From Siphonodentalium dalli (lineage: Eukaryota > Mollusca > Scaphopoda > Gadilida > Siphonodentaliidae): a stretch of 64,000 nucleotides of DNA. Below are positions 22,128-33,890 of the stretch, one piece after another. The notes under the pieces are model-generated. The model was given only the letters and a program-made list of their open reading frames with translations. It was not told where the DNA came from and searched no databases. The position numbers and the translations under genes were made by a program. Position 1 is the first letter of the stretch. Each line of letters starts with the position of its first letter. The DNA lies in the NCBI GenBank assembly GCA_032622095.1, contig CP136065.1:118583195-118647194 (forward strand), written 5' to 3'.

Positions 22128-22961
22128 CTAGGAGAGTGGCAGGGTTCCATCTCTGAATAGAGAGCACACATTTAGTAAATAACTGGCAATGTCTATTAAC
22201 AGGCAATGTACATTTCCATCATATGCAGAGCTGTGATATACTGGGTGTGTGGTACTCCCAAGAGCGAACGACAAGAGATTTTCTATGGGCAGTGAATAAA
22301 CTGATATGAATGTGTTTACGCCATGCCCATCAAATATCACATCCCAAAGATGGTTGCGCATGCTGGTCACAACAAACGAAGAACAGTTGAATGCGTGAAT
22401 CATCTCATTGTTGTATAGGGTCCCACACATTTTGCACAGAATATTATTGGGATACGTAGTTTTATTCATTAGCAGGGCCATATGTCTGAGTTCAGCAAAT
22501 CGATGGCGGTTAGCACCAAGCAGGTACCAGATGTTCCAGATTTTGAGAGGATCGCAGTGACATTTAGAGAATAATTGAAGGCACTGCTCGCTGTCGATAG
22601 ATAGAGACCATTCTCGCCTATAACTTTCACGAATTGTGGTGTTCACGACGAGTTTCCATTGGCTTATGCCAGGGAATATAACTGTGTCCAGAAAGTCTGT
22701 GAGGAAATGTAACAGTTGGTACTTTTCAAGAATCGCAAGAATTTCATTAGCGAATCCTGTGACAACACGGCCATAAAGAATACGTTGGTACACTTTCACC
22801 AAGAATATTTTCAGTGCAGTCTGATGTTTGCGTGGAAAGTGGATGAGATTTCCGAGAAATTTTAACTTTCTGGCATGAATTTCCTTCTGAATAGGCATTA
22901 CGCCAACCAAGCCCAAGGCTACATTAGTCCGTGTGCGAGTTGTTAGTCCTTGCATGTGCAT
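22128..22961 (-). pseudogene. 5'-truncated LINE (family B), C-terminal ORF, copy B1
   Basis: A 277-codon frame homologous to the frames at 50057-51127 and 48832-49155. Shared blocks are QGL-x2-RTRT-x3-LGL near the N-end, ARKL-x2-G, and a C-terminal zinc knuckle (CKMCG ... HAFNC, here with H-x3-C). This is the region after the RT core in non-LTR retrotransposons; the RT catalytic part is missing by 5' truncation near 22965. About 170 bp downstream of the stop, GGAGGAATAAAGAATATTAT (minus strand, about 21940-21960) matches the 3' ends of the other two copies. No stop breaks the retained part. The start codon shown is a chance ATG at the truncation. Confidence 0.75.
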
Positions 22962-22965
22962 GTTG

Positions 22966-24800
22966 GAAAACTAATGTAACTAAACATAAATATTACTAAC
23001 TATGTGCAATTTTGATACTTTTAAGAGATGAATTATATCGTTTTAATATTGTCGCAATGATATCAAGCTTATTTTCGATAGATGGTCGAAATGGTTTTTT
23101 TCCATCAAATGTTTTCTTCTTTTTTTTTCAATAAAAGTAGCTAGATTGGAAGTCAGTAGTGTCAATATGACTTCTCCTGATAGTTATACAGATAACCCAT
23201 TGGAGATCGGGTACGCACATTGTGATATTTGCCTTTTTCAGCTGTTTTTTGTCAGCAAACGAACAGAATAAATTTTGACTTACGTTTTCAATGGCGGCCA
23301 TTGATAGTGCAGATTGTCGTCATCTTGGAATCCGTCTCTGATGGCAAAGCAGCTCATATCATTTTACGAAAAAAACATGGCTCCTCTCATGTAAACCTGA
23401 TACCATAGTACACCATGGTCAATTCTTCGGTCAAATATTTTTAGTTATTTAAAAGTTCTCGGTACCTAAAGACATGCTATTTTTTCCCAATATTTCCCAC
23501 ATTTGTCAAACCAAAGTGCTTTTTAAAGGAAACCACATGTCCAGCATACTATAACAATTCACCAACACATTCTATGTATAAAGCTGAGCTATATGAAATC
23601 TGGTTACTATGCATTTTTCTTTTTCCCATTGTTGTTTTTGGCTCATACAACAGTGATGTTTTCAATTATTTCAGCCATATTTTGGGCAAACGTGCATCTG
23701 ACCCTTAACTAGATCATCGTTATACCCTTTCTCGTGCCAGAACCACTCCAGCTCTTCGGAAAGCTCTGCCAAGATCAACTGGCCTGAGCAATAAACCTCG
23801 ACAACCACGACAAACTTCATTCTTGCATCCGATGGTGAAAGCGACAAGATATTGATCTTTGCACAGGGTGGCACAGAAAACTGCAACTGAGGATAGCGAT
23901 CGTCATTTCAAGAGAGCGTACTTGGCAGGCGAAATAGATGAAGCAGAGTTCCTGTATGAGATGGCCAAGTTACGGAGTATACATGTATTGTCATTTATGT
24001 TTCTAATTCGTTAATATATATGTGTACATAATCTTTTTGTTTGATCTATTTGCATGTATATAGTACCCACAACTATTAAACAGTCATACAATGTAAATGC
24101 TGCCCAAACTTTCTTTCTCATAATCAAAAGGGCTAACAGAAAGAAAAAAAAAACGAATCCCATCAATATAGGGGAGTGTTTGGGGGGGGGGGGGGGGCTA
24201 ACACCGGGATGGTCGAATAGACCGAGTGGTCTACTCCTTCACCCCTCATGTTTTATGCCTTTAATTTAAACATCAAAAGAAAAAAAAAAGCAATTTTTGA
24301 TTCTTCATCGTTTTTTTTTTTCGTCTTCTGGACCATTTCAGTCCAAAATTTGGACCAAAAATAGGAAAATATGCAAATATTGGTCCAAAACCAATTAATT
24401 CCCCAATAAATTGTTTGAAAATCAAACTACAAGAACATTTTCAACCTATTGTTGGTGTGAAATTTCCAACTAATGTTTTGGCAGGTATGAAATTTCCAAC
24501 TGTTGAAAATTTTGACCAAAGTTGGGGGGGGGTGATACACCCCGCCCCCAAACACCCCCTGTCGCCACGTCTCTGCATACCTCAAAGTATTAGCAGAGGA
24601 TACGCGAAATCAAATGATTAGTATATAGTACCATTGCACATATCATTCACACTAGTATTAAAAAAAGTGAGAACACTGAAATATGTATTTCATATGACTA
24701 TTTAATTTACAGCTTTAGTATATATGGGGTATTTGATATCTCCTCCACGAAAAGCGCTTCTGTTTTTAATTATTCTGTATCCCCATGCACGTATCCAGGT
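22966..24800. other. Non-coding stretch with eroded repeats and poly-G
   Basis: No gene is recognised; the frame at 23671-23886 (minus) has no motif. Poly-G occurs at 24181-24197. Positions 24350-24570 (TGGTCCAAAA, GTGAAATTTCCAACTAATG, GTCGCCACGTCTCTG) resemble 43985-44620 and parts of 18450-18620, so this is an old dispersed repeat that typically contains a poly-G or poly-C run. Confidence 0.4.
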
Positions 24801-25592
24801 CAGTTTCAGAGAGCAGTTTCCGGGTTGAAGTATGTTGAACAAATCTGGGGAATTAGTTCTTTATATGGTAGACAGAATAAGTGATACATATATAACACAT
24901 AAATGGAACATCCAAATAAAAATGTATATTTCCAAACAGCGGAAAAACCAAGCCTGTCGGATAATAGCGTGTTGTGTCGACGACGGAAATTCCAGAAGTG
25001 CTCTGGTAGGTCACAAACTCTCCTATATACAATTGGACATGTCTAGACACGGTTGCGTGACCAGTACTTTACCTCACTGGTTATGTAAAAGTTTGTATAA
25101 GACTTTGCAACGTTATAGCTTGAAGTAAAGCTGGTCTCTTGTTCGCCACATACCCGGAACGCGTTATGTAATTTTTCTAGGTTGAATCAGCAAATATTTA
25201 ACTACAGCTGACAATAGTGTATTGTGATACGCTTTTAGTTTATCGCATAGGAGAGTTCAGTTATGTAAGTTTTGGCTTTATCTCCAGCGCATATAGTATA
25301 CCACGGGTTTACGCCGCATTCAAGCGATAGAAAAATATTTCATAATAAAGTTATAAGTGCTGTGCCTTTTGCTCGAGGGTCAAATTGACTTTGTCATTAC
25401 AATTTGCCCATTATAGAATTCCGGATTGAATGGCTAGCTACGAAAAGTATCCTTTGAATCATGTCACGGTAACTAAAATGTGAACTCTTAAATGCTTCGT
25501 GCTTTTCGAGCGATAAAAACTTCTTACTGTTAAATTTCTCTGATTCTGAATTTTGTCAAAATCAAACCCCTAAATTCTACTCTATAATAGTA
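24801..25592 (+). repeat. 792-bp dispersed repeat E, copy 1 (intact)
   Basis: Begins CAGTTTCAGAGAGCAGTTTC and ends TTCTACTCTATAATA. Positions 24801-25400 match 42481-43078 almost perfectly (I see about two substitutions and a 2-bp gap), and 25401-25592 match 46538-46728. A 98-codon frame (24832-25128) is identical in both copies, but no domain is recognised and identity may only reflect youth. No terminal repeats, PBS or polypurine tract flank it, so it is not an obvious LTR. Its class is unknown. Confidence 0.8.
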
Positions 25593-26174
25593 CTCCCCGT
25601 AGTCTTTTTATGGGGAATTAGCTTTTTGGTACCGGGGTTGTATCTGGAACGAAATGAGAGGTGCAACAATTCAAGAAACTTGTGATACCGTATATATTAA
25701 GCAATGCATGGTAATTGTAAGAAAACGTATACATGAGATATAAATATATCGATGACAACGAGCAACAACATGTCTTCACATAATTGGTATTATGAAACGC
25801 CGAGTCATGGACTCAAGTTGGAATGTATATGACTATATAGAGAATAGATGTGACACATAGCAAAAGTTGAACTGAAACAAACCTTTAAACGTGTATAAAC
25901 CATAATTTCCGTATACCTAATCGGAACCGCGATCATCAAGTGGGAAGTCAACGCCATTACCCATGCCTATATTCCGAGCTGGAATTGTGGCATGGGGAAT
26001 CACGCTGGCGTTCTCACTAGACCATCGCATGTTGAAATGAGGCTGTTGTATGAACTCTATCTAACTGCATGTAGATATACGTCTGGCCAATATTGATGTC
26101 TGTATATTTACAGTAAAGATATGCTAGTAATATAAATATATACCTGCGAATAATCAGAAGTCAGTGCTTCCCGT
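25593..26174. other. Unassigned stretch downstream of the SGNH-like frame
   Basis: AT-rich, no frame or repeat recognised. It lies just 3' (minus strand) of the SGNH-like stop codon and could hold its 3' UTR. Confidence 0.3.
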
Positions 26175-26363
26175 TTATGCCAAGTTGAATTCGTTGAGAC
26201 ATTGCACAATGACCTGTTTAACATTCCGACGTAGGCGTAATTGTCCACGTTCATTCAAATGTACCTTGTCGGCATCTAGGACGGATTTATTATCCTCACT
26301 ATGAATAAAAGTTGACAGCCTTCTGAGCGGCCAATAATATGACTTATCAGAAACCGCATGTAA
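26175..26363 (-). pseudogene. SGNH-hydrolase-like frame, C-terminal segment (Asp-His block)
   Basis: This is the last ~62 codons of a frame whose N-terminal part lies at 31020-31562. It includes ADKVHLNERGQ (about 26250-26282), matching block V of SGNH/GDSL hydrolases, where D-x-x-H supplies the catalytic Asp and His. It ends in TAA at 26175-26177. The two parts were separated by the PIF/Harbinger-like element at 26364-31019: removing it and one copy of TAA joins RRDL to HAVSDK in the same frame. SGNH domains are known in some retrotransposon ORFs and in stand-alone invertebrate proteins; which applies here is not clear. Confidence 0.75.
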
Positions 26364-27773
26364 GGGTGGATACACACATGCATGTAATCTCTGTATGTAA
26401 AATACATGTATTTTACATGGCCACACCAATAATTGACAACATTAATCACCTGCGCGCGAGCGGTTCATTGTTACCAGGCCAGACAAGTGAGTAGTCATAA
26501 GCGAAATCAAACTCTCTGCTATCGGGACATTTAAGGCCAGTCCAAAACAAGTCTTCTCTTACGAATGTGGAAATTAGTTAAGTCTGTGTGATATCTGACA
26601 TTTTATTAATGCACATCACCAGAAGCAACACATCTGGTGTATACAGGCTTGGGTAGCAATACACGATTTCCAGCAATTTTTCCAACCTGGGAGGGGGTAC
26701 TGTACTTCAAATCAATGCTAAGCCATTATCGTTGGCATATATCCCATCAAGCATGTTTTAATTTCGACAGAAATTTTAGGTGTAATCATTTAAATGTACT
26801 TTTGGTTCTTCGTACAATTTGTCATTGAGTTATGCCCCTTGGTTTGCACACACGAACCGCTCAATTTTACCCATGTTTTTTTACTCAAATTGACCATTTT
26901 CAACCCAAAAATAGACCATGATAGAGCGAATGTCAGTAAATAAGATTCTTCCACCTGATAGAGCTATGCTAGCGCTGAGAAATATTTGAAATAGAAAAAA
27001 AGTTATCGTATCAATTTGAAAAAAAAGTCTTTCGAGCCCAGATGACAGAATTCAGGGGAGAGAAATCGGGCTATTTTCCTGTAATCAATAACACAGAGTT
27101 GGCCTTCACTGAATACGACAACCCTGTTGCGTATCCAAATTTTTCACTTTTTTGAGAACTTTCTCAGTTTTGTAAAATAAATAAACCTTCAAACCAGTAA
27201 TGACACAGTTAACACAGGCTACACTGGCCGTTATGCCCCCCAGATACTTATATTTCTATTTTTCAGACCCCCTACAACCCGTGAAATCGTGTAATGCTAC
27301 CTTGATAGAACATTTTCGACCATATTGCTTGCTTGGCGTGGGGTTTCGAAAGCTTCAAATCGCTAAGTGACTTAGTTGAATGTATCGGTCGGAATAATCT
27401 GGGCAAGAAGGTACAATATATGTTTTACTTAAATAGCTCAGAGTTAGCCACCCCGTCTGGTAGCTTTCGGGATCATATATAGCCCCAAAATTTAGCCCCT
27501 GCGTCAGGAAATCCTGATAATATTGCCCCCATGTTGGGAATCATAGCCATCATCGGTATAAAAATCAAGCGAAGACTGAAAATTATTTAAACAGAAAGTC
27601 CAACATTTGGGTTATCGCGCGAACAATTATTCTAAGCGGCCTGACGACTTCGTTCAGTCAACAATTCTCTGCACGCTCAGAGCTTGGCTCACTGTGGTCA
27701 AACATAGCCGCAATGATTGGGTTGTCAACGGACACATATTACATGGTCTGTATGATCCATGTAAAACGCCAAA

Positions 27774-27793
27774 TCTATATCTATATTTGCGAA

Positions 27794-27828
<35 letters not shown>

Positions 27829-30800
27829 GTTCTATAGAAATTCACAGGGGACCATCTAGATGATGCCAAAGGGGTCTACTAGGAGTATCTTTTTACGAGA
27901 AAGATAATGGTCGGGGTTAGAATTTTCTAAAGTGACGCCGTTGTTGTCAGGGGCAGAAAAGGGGAGGGGCAGAAAAAAAATTTGTCGCCGATTGCCACCA
28001 AACTTATATATAATCATCCCCATAATATGAGGAATATAATGGCGTGGTTCAAATATGGCAAAAGTCGCACCGTTCGCGTCAGGGGTGCCCGGAAGGGGGG
28101 GGGGGCAGATTTTTTTCTGTCGCCGATTGCCACGAAACTTACATATAATCATCCCCATGATATGAAGAATCCAACGGTGTGGTTTAAATATGTCAAAAGT
28201 TGCGTCGTTTGAGTCAGGGATGAACGGAAGGGGAGAGGGGCACCAAAATTGATAAAACTAATTTTAGCGCCGATTTCCACCAAATTGATATATATTCTTC
28301 TTCATGATACAAGGAATCTAATTGTGCGATTTAACAACGCCAAATTGTTGTTTTTGGATGAGAGATTGGGAGGGGTGGGCACTATATTTGATAATAAGTC
28401 GCCGATTGCCACCGCACTTTTACAAAATCATCCCCATGGTATGAGGAGTATAATGGTGTGGCTTTTATCTGTCAAATGTTGCCTCATTCGAGTCAGGGTT
28501 GCATTGAAAGGGACAGGAGCACCAAAATTGACGCACAATTTTTTTTAGGGCCAATTTCCACCAAATTGATACACGTTCTTATCCATGATACGATGAATCT
28601 AATCGTGATTTAAAGAGCCATATTGGTGCTGTTTGGGTGAGAGATGGAGAGGTGAGGGATTGGCACCAAATTTGATAAAAAAAAAATGTTTAGTCGCCGA
28701 TTATCACCAAACTTATAAACAATCATCTCCATGATATCAGGAGTGTAATCGTGTGGTTTAAGGATGTCACAAGTGGGGCCATTCGAGTCAGTGGTGTACA
28801 GAGATGAGAGGGACACAAAAACTTATATCTATATGTTTAGTGCCGATTTCCACCAGATTGATACATATTCTTCTCCGTGATACGAGGAATCTTATCGTGT
28901 GGTTTAGATACACCAAATTGGTGCCCTATGGGTGAGAGATATGGGGACCTTAAATTTGATACGAATTTGTATACTTGCCAATTTTCACCAATTTCTTATA
29001 TATGCATCTCTAATCTCAAATGAGTCTTAGTGTGTGCAGCTTTAAAAATTGTTTAGTCGCCGATTATCACCAAACTTATAAACAATCATCTCCATGATAT
29101 CAGGAGTGTAATCGTGTGGTTTAAGGATGTCACAAGTGGGGCCATTCGAGTCAGTGGTGTACAGAGATGAGAGGGACACAAAAACTTATATCTATATGTT
29201 TAGTGCCGATTTCCACCAGATTGATACATATTCTTCTCCGTGATACGAGGAATCTTATCGTGTGGTTTAGATACACCAAATTGGTGCCCTATGGGTGAGA
29301 GATATGGGGACCTTATATTTGATACGAATTTGTATACTTGCCAATTTTCACCAATTTCTTATATATGCATCTCTAATCTCTAATGAGTCTTAGTGTGTGC
29401 AGCTTGAGTCCGAAATAGGGACGGGAGGGTCATCAAAACTGATACATAATATTTTTAGTACCAATTACCATCAAATTCAGACACGTTCTTCTCAAATGAT
29501 ACAAGAAATAAAATCGTGCTGTCTGTCTGTCTTTTTGTCTGTCTGTGTGCGTTCTATATATAACTTCACGCGTACAATCGAGATGGCACCAAGGCGTTCT
29601 AAGAGGGGTAACTTTTTACAAGGAAGATAATGGTGCGGGTTAAAATTTTCTAAAATGACGCTGTTGGTTGGAGGGGAAATTAAAAAACTATGGTGAAATA
29701 GTTTTGTCGCTGATTTCCACCAAACGAATATATAATCACCTTCGCAATATGGCGCTGTTCGAGTCAGCGTTGCATCAACAATTGATTTAATAAACCAAAT
29801 TCCGCCAAATTGATACACGTTTTTCTCTAATGATATACCATGAATTAAATCACATTTGGTGTCGTTTGCGTCACGGATGGCGAGCGGATATGCACTATCA
29901 TTGATAAGATTGCTATTCGCCGATATCCACATATTAGTTATATACAGTCACCAGGCCATCTCCATATCATTTTAAATAGTTGGGCGTTCACATTTCACAA
30001 TCCCGACATATGGTGACCCACATAAGTCACTTGAACAATTATATCTTCTTAACAGTCATGTTTATATGGGAATGGCAATCAAGGCATTCACACAATGAGC
30101 TATCAAAAGAGATAACTAGAAGAAGCATTAAACGTATATTTATCATTCTATTGAAGAGATACATATATTCGTGCAAACTGAGAGACATCGAACCGTCAGA
30201 GGATTGCATATATATAATAATTGTTTTTAGTCTGTTCCATTCAATACAGTTTCCACAAAAAATTACAATTTGTCAAGAGATATGGAAGGCCTGTTCAAAA
30301 ATAGTGGTCACAATGTGCAGTCAAATATAGTTTCTTCTGATATACAAGAAAATGCAGTTAGTAGCACAAGACTTTTCGGGATCCTACCAATACTGACATC
30401 TGACAAGGGTTTTAGAACAGACTCATCGACTGACATAAACAACTCAAAATCTCGCTCTGTGCCTGGCACATGTAGCTGATATATGTGCGCAGCAACATTT
30501 CGTTTAAACTAAGAATATTTAGCCAATATATAGCACCATGAACATAGGAGCACCTGGACATTTCTTTGAAACATCTGTATCTTCATGGAGATATGACAGC
30601 CAGGTGTCCTCGAGATCTTAGTCCAACTCACTAGATTGATTGATACATCTCAATATGTAAAACCCAATTATCATCTTTTATCGAACTAATGTGTTTATGA
30701 TGTGCATGTATCATATTATAACGTCTAATGTATACGCAGTTGTAAATATATAAATACTTCATTATTGGTGGAACGGATTAATCGCGATAAACAGAATGAC

Positions 30801-30976
30801 AATTGACAATGTGAGCCACTACTTATATTCCATGACTGTAATAATCATGTTTTGTGATGCTATTTGAATATACAATTTATGAGAAAACGTATAACACTTT
30901 AAGCAAGAGCATTCTCTATTCCCAACACATATCCACAGCATACATTAACCTGGGCAACGCCGGGTAACCCTGCTAG
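27774..30976 (+). mobile_element. Helentron-like non-autonomous element (3.2 kb)
   Basis: Starts TCTATATCTATATTTGCG at an A|T site, continues into (GTCT)n at 27795-27827, and ends CAACGCCGGGTAACCCTGCTAG at 30976 before T. The 3' GGCAACGCC-type hairpin plus CTAG is the Helitron terminus. The core (27980-29930) is a degenerate ~140-bp tandem repeat with CGCCGATTGCCACCAAACTT. A second GTCT tract at 29520-29548 suggests two elements were fused or nested. Frames at 29980-30330 and 30270-30479 have no recognisable motif. No Rep/helicase is present. Confidence 0.7.
28687..29405 (+). repeat. Recent 363-bp tandem duplication inside the Helentron core
   Basis: 28687-29049 and 29050-29405 are nearly identical over their length (GTTTAGTCGCCGATTATCAC to GAGTCTTAGTGTGTGCAGCT), differing at only a few bases such as AAATTTG versus ATATTTG. 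The unit contains two to three of the ~140-bp core repeats, so it is a higher-order expansion. Confidence 0.85.
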
Positions 30977-31019
30977 TACACGATAATTACAGAGATGACA
31001 TGCATGTGTGTATCCACCC

Positions 31020-31562
31020 TAAGTCGCGGCGAATGCGAGCATTCAGTTTTTGCACTTTTAAATTATAATCGGACACTAATTTCGAATCGGTGGAGTCTAT
31101 CTTCCCAGGTCCTGGACGACGCACTTGTTGTCGTTCCAGGGCTTCCAGAACATAGACTCGTAACAATCGGGAACGAGAGTAGGACGTTAGCACTTCGATG
31201 AATTCCGTGATTTTATTAAAGACATCACCCGGAGATGTGACTGACACGTCGTTGGCTCCACACCACACATTAATAATAAAATGTCGGGATGAAATCCGTT
31301 GATCCGTCGTGTTGTGGACTCATGGTTTTTGTGTATACAAAAACCACTAATACCGAAAAGTTTAACTTCAACATTAACACTATCTAAGTCCAGTGCTCTT
31401 CTGAAATTCTCTTTGAACGGTTCGGATCCGGCTTTCTTATTATGTTCAGTTTTGTAATCACTATGAGAAGACTTAAACAGGGATGTGGCCAACCGGCCCA
31501 CATGCGAACTTCCACACATTAATATTCTAATCTGTCGGTTGGAGTCCGCCATTGTTAAGAAT
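31020..31562 (-). pseudogene. SGNH-hydrolase-like frame, N-terminal segment, frameshifted
   Basis: An ATG at 31560-31562 starts MADSNRQIRILMCGSSHVGR; GSSH is block I of the SGNH/GDSL hydrolase fold (nucleophile Ser). VKLFGISGF follows, in the position of block II (Gly). Block III, CGANDVS (Gly-x-Asn-Asp, oxyanion hole), is present but in another frame (30987-31268), so a one- or two-base indel lies near 31265-31285, where PDILLL in one frame and FIINVWCGAND in the next both read. The segment then runs to RIRRDL at 31020, where the PIF/Harbinger-like element interrupts. The C-terminal D-x-x-H block is at 26175-26363. All four catalytic blocks survive but the protein cannot be made. Full length would be about 240 codons, intronless. 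Substrate and role are unknown. Confidence 0.75.
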
Positions 31563-32218
31563 TCAATCAGCTGGGGCTGAAGATAAATATTGAAATACCG
31601 GATAGAATGTTGATTATAGCTAATCACGGATTAAAGGCGAAGCTACGAATATACACCATGCAGGCCTGCATGCATGCGCGTACGCATGCATGCGTGCATG
31701 AGGTGCATACACGTGAAAAGTAACTAAAATACCAATGCGAATTTATCAGAGAGTTATCAATATTGTGATATGGATACTATAAATATATATATACAATTAT
31801 TATATACATGGTTATGTAGCGATAAGTAATATAAGCATATAGTGTTCCCTAACATTTCCCATCGATACTTGAGAAAGTCTCGTGTTTGGAAAAGGTTATG
31901 TAAAAGGAAACATGCAAGTGGAGGATTCTGTAATCCCCCTTGATGCGTGTGATAAAGTGAAATTATTTAGTTAGGCCTGGACACCAGACAAGATGGCTTC
32001 CGGTGGCCATGTTCCTCTGTGAACACTGTGCAAATTATATATATATATATATCTTACTTTCCTGTATAACGCAACGGAAATATGTTATGTCACGATCCGG
32101 TAAATGTGCGACGGGAAGCTTTCCCTGCGTACATTTCCAGGCTCGTGACATACGATATTTATGGTTGCAATGTATTATGCATTAAATGTCTATGTATATT
32201 TACATAATTATATTTGTA
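31563..32218. other. Unassigned region with Z-prone tract
   Basis: No gene. At 31663-31701 there is alternating purine-pyrimidine sequence with GCATGCATGCGCGTACGC, palindromic and prone to Z-DNA or cruciform structure. AT-rich elsewhere. Confidence 0.4.
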
Positions 32219-32231
32219 CACTGTAAAAAGT

Positions 32232-32620
32232 GCAGAACACCTAAATAGAACACAAAATGTAACAGATATAGAACGCATAAATGTGTTCTAAAACAGAACA
32301 CGATAAGTAGAACACATAAACGTGTTCTAAAAATGGTAGAACACTAGTGTTCTCACCCCAGAACACTAGTGTTCTGGTCGTAGAACACTAGTGTTATAAA
32401 TCAGAACACATAGGTGTTCTAAAACAGAACACATAGGTGTTCTATTCTAGAACACGTCCGATGTGTTCGGATGTGTTCTCAAACATAATTTTAGAACACG
32501 TTTTACGCGTCGGGCTCAATGTAACAGATATAGAACGCTAAAATGTGTTCTGATTCAAATAATAGAACGCATGTGTTCTGTTCTGATGTAGATATAGAAC
32601 ACATGTGTTCTGTCATAATC
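32232..32620. repeat. Left subterminal AGAACAC/GTGTTCT array
   Basis: About twenty copies of AGAACAC or its complement, several paired as palindromes: AGAACACTAGTGTTCT at 32338-32353 and again at 32360-32375, and AGAACACATAGGTGTTCT twice near 32403-32440. In CACTA elements such arrays bind the transposase. The palindromes resemble steroid-receptor sites but with 4- or 6-base spacers instead of 3. Confidence 0.8.
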
Positions 32621-32954
32621 ACTGACACTATTGCTACAGTAAACCGATATTTGAGGTAAATTCAGGAGATTGCTGGCGAGAAATGATATCCAAAATTAAT
32701 AAATGTGCTGACACTATAATTAGGCACCTGAGAGTACCATAATATGGCATGCGGTAATTTCTTAATTATATTTAAAATTTAATGTGCTATCAGAAATAAA
32801 TCAACAAACAAATGATATAATGAAGGTAAATATTATTTTAATAAACAATGAACTCATTGTTTAGTTGGTGTTGTTACATGTGACACTTGTCCCATGTACA
32901 TTGCCACTTATTCTGATTATCACGTATTATGTCCTGTTTATATAGTATGTAGTT

Positions 32955-33465
32955 ATTTTGTTCTGGATTTTGATATCAATTTGAATTAAGAATAGCACCT
33001 TGTATCAGTAGTTTACACGTTTCACTAAGCCACTCCCACAATGTCACATGTGACAGAAGATTACACTTTAAATCCAGAAGATATAGGAACACAAATCTTG
33101 TTCAAAACAGATTATACACTTTACTAGTAGACACCACTGTCATAGAATGAGCAGCATTCCACGGTTCCAGCCATCCTATGGTCACTGTCATCATGTGTTT
33201 ATTAAGTATTTTGTTCTGGATTTTGATATCAATTTGAATTACTTAAGAATAATGCCTTCTATCAGTAGTTTCCCGGTTCCACTAAACCACTCCCACATTG
33301 TCACATGTGACAGAAGATCACACTTTAAATCCAGAAGATATAGGTCATAGGAACACAAATCTTGTTCACAAACAGATTATACACTTTAGTTACTGTCCTA
33401 GAATGAGCAGCATTCGACGGTCCCATCTTCCAGCCATACTATGCTCACTGCCATCATATGTTTCT
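32955..33465 (+). repeat. ~251-bp tandem duplication inside the CACTA-like element
   Basis: TTTTGTTCTGGATTTTGATA starts near 32955 and again near 33206. Both copies contain CACTCCCACA or CATTGTCACATGTGACAGAAG, AAATCCAGAAGATATAGG and AGAATGAGCAGCATTC. Similarity is high but with indels. Confidence 0.75.
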
Positions 33466-33890
33466 TAAGTCCTACGCATTGAATGGTTGGTCGTTTATAG
33501 GTTTTGGCTATCATTCTGCCAAACTTCATCCTCAATCTTCCAAAAAAATAAGAAATAGAAAATTATATTAGAATCTGAATCCTATTTAACTTTTTCATTT
33601 CTGGAGCTTCCTGAAATTTTGAGAAAAAACTGTACCAATGCATTCTCTTATACTATATATACAAGCCTCCCATGGGGAGCCTCGCATATATAAGAGAATG
33701 CACTGGCACAGGGTCTTTAATGCTGCACCAGCACATCTCCCGACATGAAAGGGTTAATATTTTGGTAATAGCATTGGTAGGCATAGAGAGAAGGCCAACT
33801 TCATCTATGATTAATGACAGAGTCAAACCATTTTGGGCATATAATTAATTATTTAGTCAAATTAATTATTAGTACCATTTTAAGACATCT

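Larger units (their letters stand above)
26364..31019. mobile_element. PIF/Harbinger-like non-autonomous element with TAA duplication
   Basis: The ends are inverted repeats of about 31 bp: GGGTGGATACACACATGCAT at 26364 and its complement ending at 31019, with ATCTCTGTA continuing the match. A 3-bp TAA flanks both sides (26361-26363 and 31020-31022), as expected for PIF/Harbinger transposition. The element sits inside the SGNH-like frame and its exact removal restores that frame, which confirms both boundaries. No transposase or Myb-like partner frame is visible in its own sequence. Most of the interior (27774-30976) is a later Helitron-like insertion, so the original element was about 1.45 kb. 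Confidence 0.85.

Noticed and set aside
32338-32375. Functional glucocorticoid/androgen response elements
   Set aside because: Half-sites match but spacers are 4 or 6 bases rather than 3; a CACTA subterminal array explains them.
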